Shown: positions 58,224 through 64,000 of the stretch, one piece after another
How the letters are laid out: every line of letters begins with the position of its first letter
How positions within the stretch are numbered: position 1 is the stretch's first letter
Assembly: GCA_963811055.1 (NCBI GenBank)
Contig: CAWEPQ010000015.1
Location: forward strand, 1 to 64,000
DNA: 64,000 nucleotides
Source of the DNA: JACVRW01 sp963811055
GTDB lineage: Bacteria > Actinomycetota > Thermoleophilia > Solirubrobacterales > Thermoleophilaceae
Reading direction: 5' to 3'
The notes under the pieces: generated by a model
What the model saw: only the letters and a program-made list of their open reading frames with translations
Database searches by the model: none
Told to the model about the DNA's origin: nothing
Translations under genes and position numbers: made by a program

Positions 58224-60033
58224 GCCGCTGCTCGAGCGCAGCCAGCTGCGCGCGCAGAGCGTCCGGCAGCCGGTCGCCGAAGGTGGCGAAGTGCTCTTCG
58301 ATCAGTGGAAGCTCGGCCTTCCACTCGTCCGGATCGACCTCCAGGAGCGAGCTGACGTCCGAATCCGGCATGCCCAGCCCTGTGGTGTCGATCGCCCCGG
58401 CGGCCGGCACCCGGCCGATGGGAGTGTCGACTGCCTCGGCCTCGTCGTCGCAGCGGCGGAAGATCCAGGCCAGCACACGGCTGTTCTCGCCGAACCCGGG
58501 CCAGAGGAACTGACCGGACTCGTCCTTGCGGAACCAGTTGACGTAGAAGACGCGCGGGAGCCGTGCCCCGTCACGCTCGCCCACAGCGAGCCAGTGCTCG
58601 AAGTACGCGGCCATGTCGTACCCCAGGAAGGGCAGCATCGCCATCGGGTCGCGGCGCAGCTTGCCGACGTCGCCTGCAGCGGCGGCCGTGGTCTCGGAGG
58701 ACATGATCGATCCGAGGAACACGCCGTGCTCCCAGTCGAAGGCCTCGTGCACCAGCGGGATCACGGTGGAGCGGCGTCCGCCGAACAGGAAGGCGTCGAT
58801 CGGCACGCCGGCCGGGTCCTCCCACTCGGGCGCCATCGACGGGCACTGGGCGGCGGGCGTGGTGAAGCGGGCGTTGGGATGGGCGGCCGGCCTGTCCGAG
58901 TCCGGCGTCCAGTCCTCGCCATGCCAGTCCACCAGGTGGGCGGGAGGCTCCTTCGTCATGCCCTCCCACCAGATGTCGCCGTCGTCGGTGCGGGCGCAGT
59001 TGGTGAAGATGGAGTTGGAGCGCACCGTGGCCATGGCGTTCGGGTTGGTCTTCTCGCCGGTGCCGGGCGCCACGCCGAAGAAGCCGGCCTCGGGGTTGAT
59101 CGCGTAGAGCCTGCCGTCGCTGCCGAACTTCATCCAGGCGATGTCGTCGCCGATCGTCTCGACCTTCCAGCCGGGAAGGGTGGGGATCAGCATGGCCAGG
59201 TTCGTCTTGCCGCAGGCGGAGGGGAAGGCCCCCGCGAGGTGCTTGGAGACGCCCTCGGGAGAGGTGACCTTGAGGATCAGCATGTGCTCGGCCAGCCACC
59301 CCTCGTCGCGGGCCATGACCGACGCGATCCGCAGCGCGAAGCACTTCTTGCCGAGCAGGGCGTTGCCGCCGTAGCCCGATCCGAACGACCAAATCTCACG
59401 GGTCTCGGGGAAGTGGACGATGTACTTGTTATCCGCGTCACACGGCCACGGCACGTCCTCCACGCCCTCCTCCAGCGGCATTCCGACCGAATGGAGGCAG
59501 GGCACGAAGTCCCCGTCATCGCCGAGCGCTTCCAGAGCGCCGGCACCCATGCGGGTCATGATCCGCATGCTCACCGCCACGTACGGCGAGTCGGTGAGCT
59601 GCACGCCGATGTGTGCGATCGGAGAGCCGAGCGGGCCCATCGAGAAGGGCACCACGTACATCGTGCGGCCGCGCATCGACCCGCTGAAAAGGTCGGAGAG
59701 CGTCTCGCGCATCTCGGCCGGATCGCGCCAGTTGTTGGTGGGGCCGGCGTCGGCCTCGTTCTCGGAGCAAATGAAGGTGCGGTCCTCGACGCGAGCCACG
59801 TCGCCCGGGTCCGAACGCGCCAGGTACGAGTTCGGGCGCTTGGCTTCAGAGAGCCGCTCGAAGGTGCCCGCATCCACCATCTGAGCGCAAAGACGGTCGT
59901 ATTCCTCGGCCGATCCGTCGCACCAGACCACGGAATCGGGGGTGGTCAGATCGGCCATCTCCTCGACCCAGCGGAGCAGCTTCGGGTTGGTGGTGGGGGC
60001 CTCCGAGAGGGCCCAGCTCGTTCGTTCGGGCAT
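58213..60033 (-). CDS. pckG: Phosphoenolpyruvate carboxykinase (GTP)
   Basis: The 606-residue enzyme is of the GTP type: RSDPGDVARVEDRTFICSEN, GRTMYVVPFSMGPLGSPIAH, SFGSGYGGNALLGKKCFALR, kinase P-loop AFPSACGKTNLAML, metal-binding IGDDIAWMKFG, and GGRRSTVIPLVHEAFDW. It interconverts oxaloacetate and PEP. If the malyl-CoA module is a serine-cycle-like route, this enzyme could link oxaloacetate and PEP pools, but it is a common gluconeogenic gene. It diverges from the sortase gene with a 26-bp gap between start codons. Confidence 0.96.
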   Translation of the reverse strand: MPERTSWALSEAPTTNPKLLRWVEEMADLTTPDSVVWCDGSAEEYDRLCAQMVDAGTFERLSEAKRPNSYLARSDPGDVARVEDRTFICSENEADAGPTNNWRDPAEMRETLSDLFSGSMRGRTMYVVPFSMGPLGSPIAHIGVQLTDSPYVAVSMRIMTRMGAGALEALGDDGDFVPCLHSVGMPLEEGVEDVPWPCDADNKYIVHFPETREIWSFGSGYGGNALLGKKCFALRIASVMARDEGWLAEHMLILKVTSPEGVSKHLAGAFPSACGKTNLAMLIPTLPGWKVETIGDDIAWMKFGSDGRLYAINPEAGFFGVAPGTGEKTNPNAMATVRSNSIFTNCARTDDGDIWWEGMTKEPPAHLVDWHGEDWTPDSDRPAAHPNARFTTPAAQCPSMAPEWEDPAGVPIDAFLFGGRRSTVIPLVHEAFDWEHGVFLGSIMSSETTAAAAGDVGKLRRDPMAMLPFLGYDMAAYFEHWLAVGERDGARLPRVFYVNWFRKDESGQFLWPGFGENSRVLAWIFRRCDDEAEAVDTPIGRVPAAGAIDTTGLGMPDSDVSSLLEVDPDEWKAELPLIEEHFATFGDRLPDALRAQLAALEQRLSA

Positions 60034-60059
60034 GAATGCACCCTACACTCAGATTCCGG

Positions 60060-60698
60060 ATGAGCGCCACAGAAGTACGGTCCCGCAGCCCCGTCAAGGT
60101 GGTGCTCCGGTTCATCGCCTCGGTGATGATCGTGAGCGGTCTCCTGCTCATCGGAGACGCCGGAATGACGCTCGCCTGGCAGGAGCCGGTGTCAGCGTTC
60201 CTGGCGGATAAACAGCAGGCCGAGCTGGAGAAGCAGCTCGATCATCCGCCGCCGCGGGTGATCGCCCGCAGGCCCCTACCCGGGGACGCGATCGGCGAGA
60301 TCGAGATCCCCAAGATCGACAAATCCGCCTTCATCGTGGAGGGCACCGACACCGACGACCTCCGCAAGGGGCCCGGCCACTATCACGACACCCCGATGCC
60401 CGGGAACCACGGCACCGTGGCGATCGCGGGGCACCGCACCACCCATGGCGCCCCCTTCCGCAACATCGACCAGCTCGACCGCGGCGACAAGATCGTGCTT
60501 CAGATGCCCTACGGCAGCTTCGTCTACAGGGTGGAACGCACCCAAATCGTGGAGCCGACCGCGCTCTGGGTGACGAAGAGGGTCAAATACGACAGGCTCG
60601 TGCTGAGCGCCTGCCACCCTCTGTACAGTGCTGCGCAGCGCCTGATCGTGTTCGCGCGGTTCGTCAGGCGGGGGTACTCGAACGTCGACCGCGGTTAG
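60060..60698 (+). CDS. Class E-like sortase
   Basis: The 212-residue protein has one N-terminal membrane segment (VVLRFIASVMIVSGLLLIGD), a short coiled linker, and the sortase barrel: IGEIEIPKIDKSAFIVEG, GHYHDTPMPGNHGTVAIAGH, His125 in AGHRTTHGAPF, Cys185 in VLSACHPLYSA and Arg193 in AAQRLIVFARF. The LSACHP form of the TLxTC motif and the FRNIDQL loop match class E/D-like sortases of actinobacteria. ATG 60060 is chosen; ATG 60036 is almost on top of the divergent pckG start. The LPFTG protein at 50025 is a likely substrate. Confidence 0.9.
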   Translation: MSATEVRSRSPVKVVLRFIASVMIVSGLLLIGDAGMTLAWQEPVSAFLADKQQAELEKQLDHPPPRVIARRPLPGDAIGEIEIPKIDKSAFIVEGTDTDDLRKGPGHYHDTPMPGNHGTVAIAGHRTTHGAPFRNIDQLDRGDKIVLQMPYGSFVYRVERTQIVEPTALWVTKRVKYDRLVLSACHPLYSAAQRLIVFARFVRRGYSNVDRG

Positions 60699-60868
60699 CT
60701 GCGCGCGACGATCACGGACCCGGGTCCCGCGGAGTTCTGCGAGTTCTCGAGGTCCGAGCTGTCGCGCGACTCGAAGAAGAGGACCAGCAGCACGAGCAGG
60801 GCCAGAGAGATGACGAGGACGGCCAGCCAGTACAGCGTCTTCGCAAGTACGGTGCGGGGTCGAGGCAA
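60695..60868 (-). CDS. Small single-pass membrane protein
   Basis: The minus-strand frame from TTG 60868 to TAA 60695 encodes 57 residues: a short basic start (PRPRTVLAKT), one strong membrane segment (LYWLAVLVISLALLVLLVLF) and a polar outer tail (ESRDSSDLENSQNSAGPGS). An in-frame TGA lies three codons upstream, so TTG is the only start. The stop overlaps the sortase stop by three bases. Composition and topology look genuine; function is unknown. Confidence 0.5.
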   Translation of the reverse strand: MPRPRTVLAKTLYWLAVLVISLALLVLLVLFFESRDSSDLENSQNSAGPGSVIVARS

Positions 60869-60973
60869 TCCTGATCAGAAGGTTGTACAGCCTAAGATGG
60901 ACGGCCGGTGGCCGGGATGGCCTCCGCTCCACGACTCAAGTCGTGTCGCCGAACGCCGAAAGGGGATAGAAGA

Positions 60974-61777
60974 ATGGGTAGGCGCGCAGTCATTCTCGCC
61001 GGCGGCAAAGGGTCGCGGTTGGGTCCGTACACCACGGTCCTGCCCAAGCCCCTGCTTCCGGTCGGCGATCGCGCCATCCTGGACGTGGTCGTGCACCAGC
61101 TGCGCGACGCCGGCTTCGACGACCTGACGCTGGCGGTCGGCTACCTCTCTCACCTGGTTCGTGCCGTGATGGGCGATGGCTCCACGCACGGCCTGAGCAT
61201 CGATTACCACGAGGAGCTCACGCCGCTGGGGACCGTCGGCCCGCTGGCGACCATCGACCGCCTCGACGAAACCTTCCTGATGATGAACGGCGACGTGCTC
61301 ACGGCGCTCGACTACGCGCACCTGGTGGACGTCCACAGCGCGAGTGGCAACGCCCTCACGATCGCCTCTCATCGCCGCGTCGTGCGCACCGAGTACGGCG
61401 TGATCCACCTCGACGGCAACGCCGGCGAGACCCGTGTGATCACCGGCTTCGAGGAGAAGCCCGAGATCCCGTACATCGTGAGCATGGGCGTCTACGTCAT
61501 CGAGCCCGCGGCGCTCGAGCACGTCGAGGCCGATCAGCGCCTCGACCTGCCCGACCTCGTGCAGCGCCTCCTCGACGCGAACGTCCAGGTGGGCGCCTAC
61601 GTCTATGACGGCTATTGGCTCGACATCGGACGCCACGAGGACTACGAGAAGGCGATTCTCGAATTCGAGCAGGTCAAGCCCCTCCTTATGAACGAGACAG
61701 ACAGCCAACGAGCCCCCCGGCTCGCATCGATCGAGCCAGCCTGCGGCTGGCCACGCCCCGGTCAACCCCGTCGTTCG
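60974..61777 (+). CDS. Sugar-phosphate nucleotidyltransferase (stop codon apparently lost)
   Basis: From ATG 60974 the protein has the nucleotidyltransferase signature RAVILAGGKGSRLGPYTTVL, PKPLLPVGDRAILDVVVHQL, TPLGTVGPLATIDRLDETFL, MMNGDVLTALDYAHLVD (metal Asp) and FEEKPEIPYIVSMGVYVIEP. The domain ends near residue 240 (GRHEDYEKAILEFEQVKPLL). No stop follows in frame; the frame runs straight into the epimerase ATG at 61778. A one-base insertion after about 61690 would explain this, since the shifted frame stops at TGA 61779-61781, overlapping that ATG. It would activate a sugar for surface glycan. Confidence 0.8.
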
Positions 61778-62755
61778 ATGACGGTCACGGTTACCGGTGG
61801 AGCCGGCTATGTCGGCGCGCTCGTCGTGGACGAGCTGCTCGTCCTCGGGCCGCGAGGTCCGGGTGCTGGACGTGCTGCTGCACGGCCAGGAGGACGTGGC
61901 CAAGGACCTGACGGACCGCGGCGTCGAGCTGATCCGCGGCGACATCCGCGACGCTGACGCCCGCCGGCGCGCCCTCGAGGGCGCCGAGGCCGTGGTGCAC
62001 CTGGCGGCCATCGTCGGCGACCCGGCCTGCGCCCGCGACCCCGAGCTCTCCAACGACGTGAACGTGGAGGGCAGCCGCGCTCTGGTGAAGGACGCCCGCG
62101 AGCTCGGCGTCGAGCGCCTCATCTTCGCCTCCACCTGCTCCAACTACGGCCGCATGGCCGATCCCACCGTTCCGATCGACGAGAGCGGCGAGCTGCGGCC
62201 CGTGTCGCTGTACGCCGAGCAGAAGGTGGGAATCGAGCAGGCGCTGCTGGGGAGCGACGAACGGCAACGGCCACGGCCTGCGCCCGACCTGCCTCCGGTT
62301 CGCGACCGTCTACGGCGTCGGCAACCGCATGCGCTTCGACCTCACCGTCAACGAGTTCACGCGCGACCTCTGGGCCGACAAGCGGCTCGAGGTGTTCGGC
62401 GAGCGCTTCTGGCGGCCCTACATCCACGTTCGCGACGCGGCCCGGGCGGTGCACACCGTGCTGGACGCCCCGGCGGACGCCGTGGCCGGCAAGGTGTTCA
62501 ACGCCGGCCACTCCGACGAGAACTACCGCAAGCTCGACCTCGTGGAGATCATCACCGGGAAGCTCGGCAAGGGCGACGTGGAGTACGTCTCCCGCGACGA
62601 GGACCCGCGCGACTACAAGGTCTCGTTCGAGAAGATCCGCGCCGAGCTCGGCTTCGAGCCCGTGAACCGCGTGCCCGACGGCATCGAGGAGATCGTGGGG
62701 GCGCTCGAGCGAGCAGCGCTTCGGCGATCCCTACGACGGCCGCTACAGGAACTAG
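61778..62755 (+). CDS. NAD-dependent sugar epimerase/dehydratase, with three apparent +1 shifts
   Basis: The extended SDR protein reads in pieces: TVTVTGGAGYVGALVVDELL (NAD-binding GxxGxxG) in the first frame, then after about 61843 GREVRVLDVLLHGQEDVAKD to FASTCSNYGRMADPTVPIDE and VSLYAEQKVGIEQALLG in the second (the YxxxK pair is Tyr-Ala-Glu-Gln-Lys), then after about 62262 RPTCLRFATVYGVGNRMRFD to VSFEKIRAELGFEP in the third, and after about 62710 QRFGDPYDGRYRN back in the first frame, stopping at 62753-62755. Each join needs removal of one base. Whole length would be about 325 residues. It probably makes a nucleotide sugar with its neighbours. Confidence 0.75.
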
Positions 62756-62757
62756 CC

Positions 62758-63928
62758 GTGGCGGACGACCGGCTGATCCCGCTCTTCGACGTGAAGCTGG
62801 GCGACCGCGAGATCGCGGCCGTGGAGGCCACGCTGCGCTCCGGCTGGCTCACCATGGGCCCGCGCACCCAGGACTTCGAGGCGGCGTTCGCCGAGCACCT
62901 CGGCGCGCGCCACGCCGATCGCGCTCTCCAGCTGCACCGCCGCTCTCCATCTCGCCTACCTGGCGGCCGGAGTGGGCCCGGGCGACGAGGTGATCGTTCC
63001 GGCCATCACGTTCGTCGCGTCGGCCAGCGCGGTGCGCTACTGCGGTGCCACCCCGGTGATCGCCGACGTGGTGGGCCAGCACGACCTCGGGCTCGACCCC
63101 GAGGACGTGGCCGCCCGCATCACGCCCCGCACCAAGGCGGTATGCGCGGTGCACTACGGCGGCTACGCGGCCGACGTGGAGGCGCTCGGCAAGCTCTGCG
63201 AGGAGCACGGCCTGGCGCTCATCGAGGACGCCGCGCACACTCCGAGCGCGACGCCGGTGGGCAGCGACCGCAAGCTGGGCACCTTCGGCCTGGCCGGCTG
63301 TTTCAGCTTCTTCTCCAACAAGGTGCTCTCGTGCGGCGAGGGCGGCCTGCTCTCCACCGACGACGACGGCGTGGCGGAGCAGGTGCGGAGCCTTCGCTCC
63401 CACGCCATGACGTCGGGCACCTGGGACCGCCATCGCGGCCACTCGGCCGGCTACGACGTGGTCGGGCTCGGCTTCAACTACCGGATGGACGAGCCGCGCG
63501 CGGCCCTGCTGGTGGCGCGCCTCGAGGGCCTCGAGGACGACATCGCCCGGCGCCGCTCGCTCGTGCACCGCTACCGGAGCATGCTCGCCGACCTGCCGGG
63601 GCTGAGCGTGCCCTACCGGGACGACGAGGTGGACACCTCCTCCTGCTACGTGATGCCGGTGATGGTCGACGACCCGGACGTGCGCGAGCCGCTGCGGGCC
63701 AAGCTGCTCGAGCAGCGGGTGCAGACCAGCGTGCTCTACCCGGCGATCCACGAGTTCACCGCGTACGAGGGATCGGTCGAGGGATCGCTGCCGCGCGCCG
63801 AGCTGGCGGCCCGCACCGAGCTGACGCTGCCGCTGTTCCCGACCCTGGCCGAGAGCGACCAGGACCACGTGGTCGGCGCGCTTCGCGAGAGCCTCGCGGC
63901 GCTCGAGCGCGAGCGGTCGCTCGCCTGA
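62758..63928 (+). CDS. DegT/DnrJ/EryC1-family sugar aminotransferase, with one apparent +1 shift
   Basis: GTG 62758 begins DDRLIPLFDVKLGDREIAAV and LRSGWLTMGPRTQDFEAAFA, the normal family start; one base too many near 62920 breaks the frame before LSSCTAALHLAYLAAGVGPG. The rest is intact: VIVPAITFVASASAVRYCGA, ALIEDAAHTPSATPVG (PLP-contact Asp), GCFSFFSNKVLSCGEGGLLS with the PLP-binding Lys in FFSNK, and YDVVGLGFNYRMDEPRAALL. It transfers an amino group to a keto-sugar nucleotide. Without the correction only 62972-63928 is open. Confidence 0.8.
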
Positions 63929-63942
63929 ACGAGGCGACCGCC

Positions 63943-64000
63943 ATGCACACGCAACAGCTTCCCAGCGTCGACGTGGTCGTGCCCGCCTTCAACGAGGAGG
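63943..64000 (+). CDS. Glycosyltransferase family 2, 5' end only
   Basis: From ATG 63943 the visible residues (MHTQQLPSVDVVVPAFNEE) show the first strand and VVVPAFNEE motif of GT2 glycosyltransferases; the rest lies beyond the window. It continues the surface-glycan genes. Confidence 0.65.
   Translation, partial: MHTQQLPSVDVVVPAFNEE

Overview
The window is about 70% GC, with tightly packed genes, frequent GTG/TTG starts, an actinobacterial LexA box, a class E-like sortase, MmpL-type and BY-kinase genes, and proteins of the 'VALFVALGGTAYA + DG-repeat' type. This fits a high-GC actinobacterium, most likely in the Thermoleophilia (Solirubrobacterales-like); the placement is inferred from gene content, not from a marker phylogeny.

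Region 1 (1-15980) is a one-carbon block. A divergent type III glutamine synthetase-like gene (cut by the left edge) faces a run encoding a three-part glutamate synthase-like enzyme (amidotransferase, GXGXG protein, FMN synthase domain), a four-subunit sarcosine-oxidase-type dehydrogenase (D, A, G, B), formate-THF ligase, a three-gene NAD-type formate dehydrogenase and FdhD. This is the gene set of the N-methylglutamate route of methylamine oxidation (GmaS, MgsABC, MgdABCD), followed by THF-linked formate production and formate oxidation. FolD is not in the window.

Region 2 (16-25.6 kb) holds regulators and housekeeping genes: an ArsR-SRPBCC fusion with a self-operator, a lipoprotein, a frameshifted surface protein, a SnoaL-like protein, tRNA-Leu(GAG), lexA with its SOS box, rnpB, a second (split) ArsR/SRPBCC pair, a membrane cytochrome c, a c-di-AMP riboswitch in front of an unknown membrane protein, an AhpD-like/HxlR pair and glnA.

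Region 3 (25.6-41.8 kb) has a minus-strand run (tetR, acyl-CoA ligase, YyaL-type thioredoxin protein, M28 peptidase, MMPL transporter), a divergent polytopic membrane protein, a second c-di-AMP riboswitch with an NlpC/P60-like gene, a GH5-like enzyme, an acyl-CoA dehydrogenase, an esterase, a frameshifted lysyl-oxidase-like gene and an SCP2-like gene.

Region 4 (42-46.6 kb) is a second carbon module: malate/succinate-CoA ligase-like subunits, a small ferredoxin, a Chloroflexus-type malyl-CoA lyase and a divergent MaoC hydratase, then a CAP-domain gene under a third c-di-AMP riboswitch. With region 1 it suggests, but does not prove, C1 assimilation through malyl-CoA (serine-cycle-like); itaconate/citramalyl-CoA breakdown is the main alternative.

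Region 5 (46.8-64 kb) is cell surface and exopolysaccharide: sugar transferase, two O-antigen-ligase-like proteins, an LPFTG protein, a Wzz/BY-kinase with a 7-residue repeat tail, secreted proteins, a glycosidase, GTP-type PEP carboxykinase, sortase, nucleotidyltransferase, epimerase, aminotransferase and the start of a GT2 glycosyltransferase. Eight apparent frameshifts are all single-base insertions, four of them within 61.8-62.95 kb, so sequence error is the first explanation for the broken genes.
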